Notes under the pieces: model-generated | Told to the model about the DNA's origin: nothing | The model's input: only the letters and a program-made list of their open reading frames with translations | Databases searched by the model: none | Position numbers and translations under genes: made by a program | Shown here: positions 7,871 through 16,096 of the stretch, piece by piece | Position numbering within the stretch: position 1 is the stretch's first letter | How the letters are laid out: every line of letters starts with the position of its first letter | Origin: an uncultured Eubacteriales bacterium | Lineage (GTDB): Bacteria > Bacillota > Clostridia > Christensenellales > UBA1242 | Reading direction: 5' to 3' | Length of the DNA stretch: 22,128 bases | NCBI GenBank assembly: GCA_949096025.1 | Contig: CARXKP010000016.1 | Span: forward strand, 1 to 22,128

Positions 7871-7894
7871 ATGTCCTTATTAAGGGCATTTTTT
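7871..7894 (+). terminator. Intrinsic terminator of the pcrA-ligA operon
   Basis: ATGTCCTT (7871-7878) pairs with AAGGGCAT (7882-7889) with one G-U pair and a short ATT loop, followed by T to 7894. It begins immediately after the ligA stop codon. Confidence 0.8.
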
Positions 7895-7964
7895 GTAGCA
7901 AAACTTAAATTTCGCATCATTTATTTTGAATAAAATTTAATAACAAAAAGGCTGATTTAAGATT

Positions 7965-7980
7965 ATTTAATATATTAAAT
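7965..7980. promoter_or_regulatory. AT-only perfect palindrome upstream of the cluster promoter
   Basis: ATTTAATATATTAAAT is a 16-base perfect palindrome ending 12 bases before the -35 box at 7993. Its place fits an operator, but AT-only palindromes are frequent by chance in DNA of this composition. Confidence 0.25.
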
Positions 7981-7992
7981 ATATATTAGATC

Positions 7993-8020
7993 TTGATTAA
8001 TTAAAATTATGTGCTATACT
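7993..8020 (+). promoter_or_regulatory. Extended -10 promoter for the membrane protein/metallopeptidase-like operon
   Basis: TTGATT (7993-7998) and TATACT (8015-8020) are 16 bases apart, with TGC (8012-8014) giving an extended -10. Transcription would start near 8027. No other convincing promoter was seen before 16005, so it probably serves all six genes. It resembles the promoter at 21112-21140. Confidence 0.7.
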
Positions 8021-8058
8021 ATAAATAGGAAATTTTTTTGCAAAAGCAGGAGAAAATT

Positions 8059-8592
8059 ATGGCATTTAAGAAAAACAATAAAAAAGAAGAGAAAAAACAA
8101 CTTAAAAGAGCAAAAGATATGGATGACTTTGAACTTGTTGGTGCTCAACAACAAAAATTAAATGATTATTATAAAGTCAATGGAAAATTATCTGGAATAA
8201 TGCTCGTTGGAAGCGTGGCACTTAAGTCACTTATTATTGGTGGTGCTTTAGGTGTATTATCTTTTTTCGGACTTTTCTCTGGTAATGTAAAAAATGTAAT
8301 TGATATCGCTGCTCCTATTATGATGCTTGGTGGCGTTCTTGGAAGAGGATATTTTTATTCAAAGGAAGAGAGAGCGATGGAACTTATTGAAGAAGCGGAA
8401 ACTCTTGAAAGTGAATATGAAGAGTATAAAGACGAATTTAATAGACGAATGGATGAATATGAAAATGAAAGAGTAGGCCGTGAAATATTTGAAGAGTTAA
8501 GACCGACAGATGAAAAGAAAGATGAAGAGACTATTTCACTTGACGAATTTTTAGAAAGTTTTGAACTTGAAGATTTAGACTGGTTAAAATAA
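8059..8592 (+). CDS. Small membrane protein with charged coiled-coil tail, unknown function
   Basis: A 177-residue protein. The first 40 residues are highly basic (K-K-N-N-K-K-E-E-K-K). Two hydrophobic segments follow at about 44-73 and 79-97, glycine-rich with a short G-N-V-K-N turn between them, consistent with a helical hairpin in the membrane and both ends in the cytosol. Residues about 102-140 are Glu-rich with heptad-like spacing (coiled coil), and the tail (150-177) is very acidic, ending L-E-D-L-D-W-L-K. The start is set by AGGAG at 8048-8052; an in-frame TTG at 8038 lies upstream of that site and is unlikely. It is the first gene of a tight run with the five paralogues, 12 bases before the next. 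I do not recognise it. A membrane anchor or scaffold for the following proteins is only an inference from position. Confidence 0.8.
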   Translation: MAFKKNNKKEEKKQLKRAKDMDDFELVGAQQQKLNDYYKVNGKLSGIMLVGSVALKSLIIGGALGVLSFFGLFSGNVKNVIDIAAPIMMLGGVLGRGYFYSKEERAMELIEEAETLESEYEEYKDEFNRRMDEYENERVGREIFEELRPTDEKKDEETISLDEFLESFELEDLDWLK

Positions 8593-8604
8593 AGGAGTAC
8601 TTTT

Positions 8605-10086
8605 ATGATAAAACACGGATATGAAAACATAAATATTGATAATCCGCTTGAGGGTAAACTTGAAAAATTGATTGATTATTTTGTTGAGTTTTATGGAGAG
8701 GAAAATCGCAAACTAATTGAGGAGCGAATTCATAATACTCAATTTGCATTTATTGACCATTCTGTAGAACTAGGAATAGATGATATAAAAAAGCATTTTA
8801 AATCTTTGCTTTCAAAAGCTACAAGTAAGGAAGATAGGGAATATCTAGAAAGTGAAGAAAAGCGTTTGACAGAACTTTATTATTCAACTCCTGTCAAAAG
8901 AGCAAATAAGATGTACAATCGTAAAATAGAAGATATGGTTTCTCAGTATATTGCTTCAAAAATGGGAATTAGTGCAGAGGACAAGATAGAAAAACTTAAA
9001 AAGGTTACCACTTCTTTTGTTCAGTTGATTTCTACGCCAAGAGAAGAAATTTCGCAAGGAGAATGGGATTTTTATACTGTAATGCTTGGTTATTTTTCCG
9101 ATCTAGCAGGTGAGGTGGGTGATAAAGAAATATCAAAAGAGGGTGAAAAGAAAATCCGTTCACTATTAGGAGAAGATTCTAAAAAACTTGCCAAAGAAGT
9201 TGCTAAGATTGAAGATATGAAATTTGATGAAATACTAAATGATAAAAAATATCAAGATTTATTCCAAGGACTTTTAGATTCAGATGTTATAGGTATACAA
9301 TCAAATATATCTTTCATAAAAAATTTTATGCTAGTTGAAAATCAGGTCGGTGGCGGTCAATTCACTTCAGTTTCACCAAAACAGCCAAGAAAACCGGTAA
9401 GTCTTTGTATGAATAGTGGAACAATGGATATGGCGGATTCTTCCTTTGTTCACGAGGTTAACCATATTGTTTCTGCTGATAGTAGGTATGTAGATGGTTA
9501 TTATGAAACTAGATGTGGCTTCAACTCTTTATATTCAATTATTCGTGAGGATGGAAGAGTTTTAGATTTGACGAGTGGAGCAAGTTGGGATAGATTTGAA
9601 TCTTTAAATGAAATAGTAAATGACTATCTTTCAAATAAAATTTATAGAAGAATGGCTGAGGACGGTTTTAGAATTGGATTTGTTAATGAAAGGGCTTCAA
9701 TTTATTCTTCTGTTTTTCCAGTAGTGGAAATGTTGTTTGAAGAACATTTAGATGAACTTAAAAAGACTTTTATAACTGGTAAAAATGTTTTTGCTGAGAA
9801 GATTGGCGAGAAAAATTTCAATCAGTTAGCAGATGCTGTATCTGAACTGCTTAAATTTTGTGCAGATTATGATAAATTTCAAAGAGCATATAAAATAATA
9901 CAGAAGAAACAAAAAGATGGAAACTACTTTGATATCTTTGATCTTGCTTACGATGAGTCTATAGAATGGAATGATAGTTTAGTTGAGAAGTATCTTGACA
10001 GCGTGCGTAAGATTGATGAAATTAATTGTGATATTGACGATTATTTAGATACTGGTGATTATTTTGATGAAAACGATATTGAGTAG
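8605..10086 (+). CDS. HExxH metallopeptidase-like protein, paralogue A
   Basis: A 493-residue protein with no signal peptide, so probably cytosolic. Residues 1-50 form the shared N-terminal block (N-P-L, K-L-I-D-Y-F-V-E-F-Y-G-E-E, I-x-N-T-x-F-x-F). A charged helical middle (about 55-245) follows. The putative catalytic region has a strand V-S-L-C-M-N (265-270), H-E-V-N-H (283-287) and N-E-I-V-N-D (335-340), whose Glu336 lies 53 residues after the first His. HExxH with a later E-x-x-x-D is the gluzincin zinc-site pattern, two His plus a Glu ligand. A T-R-C-G-F segment (302-306) and Y-S-S-V-F-P-V-V (367-374) recur in the paralogues. The ribosome binding site AAGGAG is at 8592-8597. The zinc-peptidase assignment rests on motif spacing only; the family is not one I recognise and the substrate is unknown. 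Confidence 0.75.
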   Translation: MIKHGYENINIDNPLEGKLEKLIDYFVEFYGEENRKLIEERIHNTQFAFIDHSVELGIDDIKKHFKSLLSKATSKEDREYLESEEKRLTELYYSTPVKRANKMYNRKIEDMVSQYIASKMGISAEDKIEKLKKVTTSFVQLISTPREEISQGEWDFYTVMLGYFSDLAGEVGDKEISKEGEKKIRSLLGEDSKKLAKEVAKIEDMKFDEILNDKKYQDLFQGLLDSDVIGIQSNISFIKNFMLVENQVGGGQFTSVSPKQPRKPVSLCMNSGTMDMADSSFVHEVNHIVSADSRYVDGYYETRCGFNSLYSIIREDGRVLDLTSGASWDRFESLNEIVNDYLSNKIYRRMAEDGFRIGFVNERASIYSSVFPVVEMLFEEHLDELKKTFITGKNVFAEKIGEKNFNQLADAVSELLKFCADYDKFQRAYKIIQKKQKDGNYFDIFDLAYDESIEWNDSLVEKYLDSVRKIDEINCDIDDYLDTGDYFDENDIE

Positions 10087-10100
10087 AATGAAAGGAAAAA

Positions 10101-11633
10101 ATGATAGAACACGGCTTTGAGGGCATAAACGGACAAAATCCTATAAAAGATAAATTGCCTCAATTAATTGAATACTATGTTAAGTTTTATGGAGAAAAAT
10201 ATAGAGAGGTTATTACCGATAGACTAAACCATACTATATTCGTTTTTGCCGAAAATCAAAGTTATAAATACGGAGAGAAGATAGAAAAAAGATTTAATGA
10301 TTTAATAGAAAAAGACATCGCTTTAGGCGGAGAAAATAAAGAGTATCTTGAAAAAGAGAAAGAAAAGGTATTAAAACTTTTTTATAGCGCAAGGCCTAGA
10401 AGATATAGAAAAGAGCTTGAAAATAACTGCATTAATTATGTTACCTATTATTTAAAGGAAGTTTTTAGGCTAGAAAATGTTCGAAGCCCTGAAATAAAGC
10501 AACTTGCAAAAGATTATATTCCTCTCTTGAAAGTTGGAAGAAATAGTTATTTTAAAGTGTATGAAAATAACAATGAAAAGCATCAGTTTAATGATTTAAT
10601 TACAAACATAGCAAAACTAAAAGGATTTAATTCAGCCGAAGAATATAGTCCTGAAATGACTGAAGGAATAAAATATTTATCTTCAATCAAAAAAACGAAT
10701 GCACTTAAAAGTCAACTGCAAATTTATATTGATGATTATAAAAATAAAATGTCTGAAGTCGTTCGAGATACAGTCAGGGAAATAGTTAGGGCAGGTATTG
10801 CTTATTCATCAGAGGTTATAGAAGAAATTGAGGATTATATAAATTTTGGTGATGGGTTAATTGCACTTACTACTGTTTCAATTAATCTTGAAAATCCTAA
10901 ATATCCAATTTGTATTTGTTGCAATAATGAACCTTTAATGCTTGATGACCGTTCATTCATTCACGAGGTAAATCACGCGGTGACCTGTCACGCAAGTTAT
11001 AAAGATGACTTTTTTCATACAAAATGTGGAATTACAGAAGATACATACTATGTTTTTAATTTAGATTGTATTAAAAAGGTTAGTGATGATGATAGATTGA
11101 CAAACTTTGATGAGATTATTAATGACTATCTTTCACTAAAAATATATAAAATCGCCGAGGAGGATGGTTTTTCGATTGGAGGACACGAAGAAATAGAATC
11201 ACTTTATAGTGCGGCATTTCCTTTATTTGGAAGATTTTTAGAAAGACATTTAGAAGATATAAAAGATATAGTTTTAAATGAGGATGGCAAGGCAATGGAA
11301 AGATATTTAGGGGCGAAAAATCTTACTAAACTTTCAAACTTTGCCACCGAAATGCTTAATTATTGCAATAAAAATATCTGTAATAAAGATTATAGAAAGA
11401 TGCTGGGATTTATAGGTGGAGAAAGAGAGGTTGATTTCTTTAAACTAGCAAAGAGAAAAAATGAACTCATATTTTCGCCATATAAGAAATATTTATCTTT
11501 TTATAGTAGGGGCGAAAAACTTTTTAAAGAAGTAGAGGATTATCTTGATAAACATAAAAATGTTAATAAAGTTAACGAGTTAAGAGTCGAGGAAGAGAAA
11601 GTTTTCTTAGAAGAAAACAAGGCGGAAGAGTAA
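10101..11633 (+). CDS. HExxH metallopeptidase-like protein, paralogue B
   Basis: A 510-residue cytosolic protein, closest in layout to paralogue A. The N-terminal block is present (H-G-F-E-G-I-N, N-P-I, Q-L-I-E-Y-Y-V-K-F-Y-G-E-K). Like A it carries an F/Y-Y-S-x-x-P-x-R segment near residue 95-100 before the helical middle. The putative site is I-C-I-C-C-N-N (270-276), H-E-V-N-H (288-292) and D-E-I-I-N-D (337-342), with Glu338 50 residues after the first His. H-T-K-C-G-I (306-311) and L-Y-S-A-A-F-P-L-F (368-376) match the other members. It starts 14 bases after A, with AAAGGA upstream of the ATG. The Cys-rich strand just before HExxH is shared with paralogue D. Motifs are intact, so an active enzyme is plausible but unproven. 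Confidence 0.75.
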   Translation: MIEHGFEGINGQNPIKDKLPQLIEYYVKFYGEKYREVITDRLNHTIFVFAENQSYKYGEKIEKRFNDLIEKDIALGGENKEYLEKEKEKVLKLFYSARPRRYRKELENNCINYVTYYLKEVFRLENVRSPEIKQLAKDYIPLLKVGRNSYFKVYENNNEKHQFNDLITNIAKLKGFNSAEEYSPEMTEGIKYLSSIKKTNALKSQLQIYIDDYKNKMSEVVRDTVREIVRAGIAYSSEVIEEIEDYINFGDGLIALTTVSINLENPKYPICICCNNEPLMLDDRSFIHEVNHAVTCHASYKDDFFHTKCGITEDTYYVFNLDCIKKVSDDDRLTNFDEIINDYLSLKIYKIAEEDGFSIGGHEEIESLYSAAFPLFGRFLERHLEDIKDIVLNEDGKAMERYLGAKNLTKLSNFATEMLNYCNKNICNKDYRKMLGFIGGEREVDFFKLAKRKNELIFSPYKKYLSFYSRGEKLFKEVEDYLDKHKNVNKVNELRVEEEKVFLEENKAEE

Positions 11634-11634
11634 T

Positions 11635-13401
11635 ATGGAACACGGACTTGAGGGAATAGATTTATATAATCCGATAAAAGGAAAATTAACACAGATTATT
11701 GATTATTTTGTGGAATTTTATGGCGAAGAATATAGAAAGAAAATAACAGAGAGATTATATAATACAGATTATATTTTTGCTGATCGTGTGACAACGGAAT
11801 CAAGAAATCCTCTTGAACAATATTTTTATGTACTAAATAGAAACAAAGTTCTTGAATTTAAAGAAATGGTCTTGAGAAAACTTAGAGTAATGATAAATTT
11901 TTCACCGGATAATATTAAAGAATATTTTGACAAAATTGAAAAGTGGAAAGAAGGAATAAGTGAGAAGGATATTTTACCTGTATTTGAGTTATTTCAACAT
12001 ATTGCTACTGATATAAGGACACCAAGAGATTTACAATTTTTTCTTTCTTTGCCAGGGTCATCACAAAAAATTTATAAACTACTTAATAACCTTTATGATA
12101 TCTATGTAAAAGGTGGATTTAAAGAGGCTTTTGATTATTATCATAGTGAAGAAAAGCACCTGGCTAAGCAAGATGATATAGAGTTTGCCATAATCTCATC
12201 AGAACTTAAAAGAAGATTTAAAAGACAAAGTGAATGTATTGTTCTAGAGGCTTTAACTAGCAAGTTAAATATTATTACTTCAGATAAAAATATAGCAAAA
12301 TTAATAGAGTTGACGCCGTATATTGTTGATTATATAGAAATAGATAAGATTTCATCTGCATATAGAGAACCTTTGCTTGCTAGATTAACTGAAGATTTAA
12401 AATCGCTTTCCAAATTATCGGCAACAAAGGTGGCGGGGAATTTGAACCAAAGTGAAGATATTTTTAAAAATAAAGTTAAACAAGCGATAGAAAGTATTGA
12501 AGATGATATAAATAAAATTAGAGATTCTGAGTTTTTTGGATTGCTTTCTGCAAAAGCTGGACTATTTGATAAACTTGACAATATTTATAAAGATTATTTG
12601 CTTGGGGCGGACTGTATTGCATCTATTCAAGATTTTATGCTTTCAAAAGAGCTTTCAAAGGGTGGTTTTAATGCCTGCGTAGTAGAACTTAAAAATCCTA
12701 ATAAAATTAAAAATGTTTGCGTCAATAATTCATATTTAACTCTTGATGATGAATCAATAATACACGAGATGAACCACGCATTGTCAAGTTATGCGACATT
12801 TAATAATGGTATTTTTACTCAGAAGACGGGAATTAGAAGTCAAGTGATAGAATTATTTGATGATGACGCGAGAGTGTTATATGAATGTTTTCATAAATAC
12901 ACTTCGCTTGATGAGGTAATAAATGAATATCTATCTCAACAAATTGTTGAAAGACTTAGAAGAGATGATTTTAAAATAGGCTATTTAGATGGTTCAGATG
13001 TTTTATATAGAGCAGGATTTCCTCTTCTTGAGACATTCATTAATGAAAATATGAAAGATATTATTGACTGCTATTTTTCTGATGATGGTTCTATATTATT
13101 CAAGCGTTTTGACAAACAAGGACTCAACGAACTTGCCGATGTTGCAGATGATATACTTAAAATTAGTAGAAATGCTAGAGAATATATTGATATAATCAAA
13201 GAAATTGAAAGCAAAGTTGGAAAAAATGAAGATATGTTTGATATAGCAAAGATTAGTGGTTTTGATTGGAAGCCAAGCACTAAAAAATATTTAGATTGTT
13301 TCTTGCGTGCGGAAAAAGCAATAGATAAAATAAAAAGAGCAAAAGAAATAAATTCTGTTTATGACAGCGAAAATAATATGTCAGAGGGAAAAGATGATTG
13401 A
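11635..13401 (+). CDS. HExxH metallopeptidase-like protein, paralogue C (longest)
   Basis: A 588-residue protein, the longest of the set. The N-terminal block is strongly conserved (H-G-L-E-G-I-D, N-P-I-K-G-K-L, I-I-D-Y-F-V-E-F-Y-G-E-E). The middle (about 90-330) is expanded and resembles D rather than A/B: both have K-I/V-E-K-W near residue 100, a K-I-Y-x-x-L/F-x-N-L-Y helix and an H-S/L-x-S-E-E-x-x-L segment. The site is H-E-M-N-H (377-381) and D-E-V-I-N-E (426-431), with Glu427 50 residues from the first His; here the last acidic residue is Glu, not Asp. L-Y-R-A-G-F-P-L-L (457-465) matches the other members. It begins one base after the stop of B with only a weak ribosome binding site (GGAAG in the end of B), suggesting translational coupling. 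No signal peptide. Confidence 0.75.
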   Translation: MEHGLEGIDLYNPIKGKLTQIIDYFVEFYGEEYRKKITERLYNTDYIFADRVTTESRNPLEQYFYVLNRNKVLEFKEMVLRKLRVMINFSPDNIKEYFDKIEKWKEGISEKDILPVFELFQHIATDIRTPRDLQFFLSLPGSSQKIYKLLNNLYDIYVKGGFKEAFDYYHSEEKHLAKQDDIEFAIISSELKRRFKRQSECIVLEALTSKLNIITSDKNIAKLIELTPYIVDYIEIDKISSAYREPLLARLTEDLKSLSKLSATKVAGNLNQSEDIFKNKVKQAIESIEDDINKIRDSEFFGLLSAKAGLFDKLDNIYKDYLLGADCIASIQDFMLSKELSKGGFNACVVELKNPNKIKNVCVNNSYLTLDDESIIHEMNHALSSYATFNNGIFTQKTGIRSQVIELFDDDARVLYECFHKYTSLDEVINEYLSQQIVERLRRDDFKIGYLDGSDVLYRAGFPLLETFINENMKDIIDCYFSDDGSILFKRFDKQGLNELADVADDILKISRNAREYIDIIKEIESKVGKNEDMFDIAKISGFDWKPSTKKYLDCFLRAEKAIDKIKRAKEINSVYDSENNMSEGKDD

Positions 13402-15022
13402 TGATACATTTGAAGAGATAGAGGATGCAAGCAATCCTCTTAAAGATAAACTTCCGATGATAATTGAATATTTTGTAGATTTTTATGGCGAGGATAATCG
13501 TGAAAGAATAACTCAAAGATTAAATGATGCCATTTATGTTTTTGTTGAACGTGGTGAGAAAAATAGTCTAGCCAAATTCTTTAAGGAACGTAGAGATGAA
13601 ATTGCTTTAAATTTTAAAATCGCTTTGGAACTTTATTCGGATTATGATGTTGTTAATGAAATTATAGCGCAAAGTGACTATCTTATTAAAATTATTTCAA
13701 AAGTAGAAAAATGGAGAAAGAATATAACAAAAGAAGATATCGAAGAGGTCTATTCACTTCTTGATATGATTCGAGATAAACAACTTAAAGTTGAAAGCCC
13801 TAAACAACTTGAAAAAATGTTGAAGGATAAAAATTCCGCAAAAAAGATATATGAATTTTTAGGTAATTTATATTCAATTTATGAATTAGATTATAAAGAA
13901 GATATGGAGCATCTTCTTAGTGAAGAGGACAGGCTTAATAATGGCAGTCAGGCTGAAAAGGTTAAAGAAATTCAAAAACAATTCGAAAATGATTGTAAAG
14001 AACTAATCAGTATAAAGCTTATTGCTCTTTTATCTATATCAATGGATGAGAAAAATATATTACAGCTAAATAAGATTGTGCCAGTTGTTATTGATAATGT
14101 ATTAAAAGACCCAAAGTTTTATACTCATTATGATACGGTGAGATACTCGGATGCTTTCGCGCAATTAGCGAAAATGTCAAAAAATAAATTAAAAATTAAT
14201 GATGTTGAAACATTAATTGATAATACAAGAGGTGAACTAAAAAATTCTATTTTAGAATTGCAAAAAAAAGTTGATATTAGAATCTCAAAGACGCTTTCAA
14301 ACTTAAAAGGTATTACATCTAAAATTGTTGATGAAGTTGTAGAGGGTGAAGTTTATATAAGAGAAATTAACAACTTCTTTAAAAACTCCTCGTCTACAAC
14401 GGCTGGATTTAATATTACTGGCGTAAGCAGGCAAGACCCAAACAAAACAGTATGTATTTGTTGTAATAGTACAGTTGTAGACTTATTTGATGATGTTGTG
14501 GTTCACGAACTTGGTCATATAGTGGCTGCAGATGTAAAGCATGTAAGTGGTAAAAGTTATACATATAAATCAGGGATTACTAGCGAACTTAGAGCAGAAC
14601 CTAGTTTCTCTATTAGTAATACTCCAAAAAGTTATAAAATCTTAAATGAGGTTTTTAATGAGTATTTTTCTTCTTTAATATGTGATAAAATGTATGACGA
14701 TGATTTTATCATAGGTATTAATGGTTGTCTTGGTAAGGGTGTAAGTTATAGGCGAGCATTTCCGCTTATAAAAGATTTTATGAATGAAAACTTAGATTTT
14801 TTAAAAAAGTGTTACATAAATAATGATTATGTTGCTCTTGACAAAAAATTTGGAAGAGATAATTTAAGGGCGCTAGCTAAAGTTCTTCAGAGACGGATTG
14901 ATATTAAAGGAAGGGTTGATAAAAGTGCGCTGAGAATAATGAAAAATGAAATTGCTGGTATTAAAAATAAAATGAAAGATTTTAAAACTGCTGAACAAGA
15001 ATTAGAAGAGGAGAAGATATGA
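13394..15022 (+). CDS. HExxH metallopeptidase-like protein, paralogue D
   Basis: From Met at 13394 it is 542 residues. That ATG overlaps the end of C by eight bases and follows a GAGGG-type ribosome binding site; the frame is open upstream to 13361 but those codons lie inside C and lack family similarity. The N-terminal block is present (N-P-L-K-D-K-L, I-I-E-Y-F-V-D-F-Y-G-E-D). The helical middle is homologous to that of C. The site reads V-C-I-C-C-N (353-358), H-E-L-G-H (371-375) and N-E-V-F-N-E (418-423), with Glu419 48 residues after the first His. H-E-L-G-H is the common zincin form, whereas A-C have Asn in place of Gly. Y-R-R-A-F-P-L-I follows near 455. No signal peptide or membrane segment is seen. 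Substrate unknown. Confidence 0.75.
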   Translation: MIDDTFEEIEDASNPLKDKLPMIIEYFVDFYGEDNRERITQRLNDAIYVFVERGEKNSLAKFFKERRDEIALNFKIALELYSDYDVVNEIIAQSDYLIKIISKVEKWRKNITKEDIEEVYSLLDMIRDKQLKVESPKQLEKMLKDKNSAKKIYEFLGNLYSIYELDYKEDMEHLLSEEDRLNNGSQAEKVKEIQKQFENDCKELISIKLIALLSISMDEKNILQLNKIVPVVIDNVLKDPKFYTHYDTVRYSDAFAQLAKMSKNKLKINDVETLIDNTRGELKNSILELQKKVDIRISKTLSNLKGITSKIVDEVVEGEVYIREINNFFKNSSSTTAGFNITGVSRQDPNKTVCICCNSTVVDLFDDVVVHELGHIVAADVKHVSGKSYTYKSGITSELRAEPSFSISNTPKSYKILNEVFNEYFSSLICDKMYDDDFIIGINGCLGKGVSYRRAFPLIKDFMNENLDFLKKCYINNDYVALDKKFGRDNLRALAKVLQRRIDIKGRVDKSALRIMKNEIAGIKNKMKDFKTAEQELEEEKI

Positions 15023-16005
15023 GACAATCAAAAGGAAATAGTTTATTAAGTGAAAATATGCCTAAGCTTGTAGAATATTTCACTCGTGTTTATGGAGAGG
15101 AGTATAAAAGCAAAATAGAAGATAGACTTTATAATACAATCTTTGTCTTTATGGATTCTGACAAAAAAGGATATATGCTAGACTCAGAAAGACTTGATGA
15201 AGTAGAAGATGTTATCGGCAACGATATAGTGTTTGAGTACGTTGGATATGCTAAAGATTGGGGCATTGAAGCAGCGGGGAATTTTGTTACTGCTTATTTT
15301 GATAAACCTAATCAAACTGTCAATGTTTGTATAATGCCTGAAAGTGATAAATGTAATGATGCAGTCCTCATTCACGAGCTTGGTCATATTATTCAAAGTG
15401 ATGTTAAGTTTGATGGTCGAGAATTGAAAACTCATACTGGATTTATGGTATCAAAATTTAATGTTGATTTATATAGTAGAACAACAGAAAGCATTGATGT
15501 ATTTAATCCTGTTGAATTTGAGCAAATGGAATACTTAAACGAAGTTATAAATGATTATTTAACATTAAAAGTTGTTAAATTAATGGAACAAAATAATTTT
15601 AAACTTTTTGACAATGAAAAAACAACATCTCTTTATTCTCTTGCTTTCCCTGCACTTCAAGATTTTATTGATAGAGTTGACACTCGACTTGTTAATTCGG
15701 GCTTTAGAGGTAAGGTTAAAATTTTGTCAAAATTTGTTGGTGGAAAGCAATTTACAAAATTTTTAGATGATTTATATTTCTTATTTAAAAAATTCGGTAA
15801 AGACAGAATTTATATTGAGAATTTCTTAAAAGAGAATAATTTGTCTGCTTACGGACTTATGAGAGAGAAGGATATCAGTTGGCTTCCTGAAAAAGTTCGC
15901 CAATATATTGAACTTTGCAACGAAATTGAAAATGATATCGGTGATTATAAAGAAAATGAACTAGTAATGTTGCCAAGTGATGATAAAGATGAAAAAGAAA
16001 TATAA
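15019..16005 (+). CDS. HExxH metallopeptidase-like protein, paralogue E (short form)
   Basis: A 328-residue member that appears reduced to the core. The N-terminal block is kept but drifted (L-V-E-Y-F-T-R-V-Y-G-E-E near 17-28, R-L-Y-N-T-I-F-V-F near 36-44). The long helical middle is missing, so a V-N-V-C-I-M strand (101-106) is reached about 55 residues later. The site is H-E-L-G-H (119-123) and N-E-V-I-N-D (174-179), with Glu175 56 residues from the first His. L-Y-S-L-A-F-P-A-L (205-213) is conserved, and a C-terminal helical region follows. The start overlaps the stop of D by four bases (ATGA) and has an AGGAG site at 15008-15012, so translation is probably coupled. It is useful for defining the minimal domain. 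It could be a shortened descendant or the ancestral form. Confidence 0.75.
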   Translation: MRQSKGNSLLSENMPKLVEYFTRVYGEEYKSKIEDRLYNTIFVFMDSDKKGYMLDSERLDEVEDVIGNDIVFEYVGYAKDWGIEAAGNFVTAYFDKPNQTVNVCIMPESDKCNDAVLIHELGHIIQSDVKFDGRELKTHTGFMVSKFNVDLYSRTTESIDVFNPVEFEQMEYLNEVINDYLTLKVVKLMEQNNFKLFDNEKTTSLYSLAFPALQDFIDRVDTRLVNSGFRGKVKILSKFVGGKQFTKFLDDLYFLFKKFGKDRIYIENFLKENNLSAYGLMREKDISWLPEKVRQYIELCNEIENDIGDYKENELVMLPSDDKDEKEI

Positions 16006-16030
16006 TTAATATTGTATATATTATTAATAT
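16005..16030 (+). other. AT-only inverted repeat after paralogue E; weak terminator candidate
   Basis: Two copies of ATTAATAT (16005-16012 and 16023-16030) can pair, followed by an AT-rich run with several T. The stem has no G-C pair and would be unstable, so it is a poor intrinsic terminator. Read-through from the metallopeptidase-like operon into the str region therefore cannot be excluded. Confidence 0.25.
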
Positions 16031-16060
16031 AAATATTTTATTTTAAATATAAGAAAACGC

Positions 16061-16090
16061 TTGACAATGAGGTGATAGGTGTAGTATAAT
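16061..16090 (+). promoter_or_regulatory. Main promoter of the str operon
   Basis: TTGACA (16061-16066) and TATAAT (16085-16090), both consensus, with 18 bases between. Transcription would start near 16097, about 264 bases before rpsL. Confidence 0.85.
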
Positions 16091-16096
16091 TCGCTC

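Noticed and set aside
13361..13393. Longer start for paralogue D at 13361
   Set aside because: It would overlap paralogue C by 41 bases; the extra residues have no similarity to the paralogue starts, and the ATG at 13394 has a suitable ribosome binding site.
8605..16005. Toxin-antitoxin, phage or CRISPR-associated interpretation of the five-gene array
   Set aside because: No nuclease, integrase, portal, repeat array or small antitoxin-like gene is nearby; the genes are long, intact and share the base composition of their neighbours, so there is no sign of a mobile defence island.
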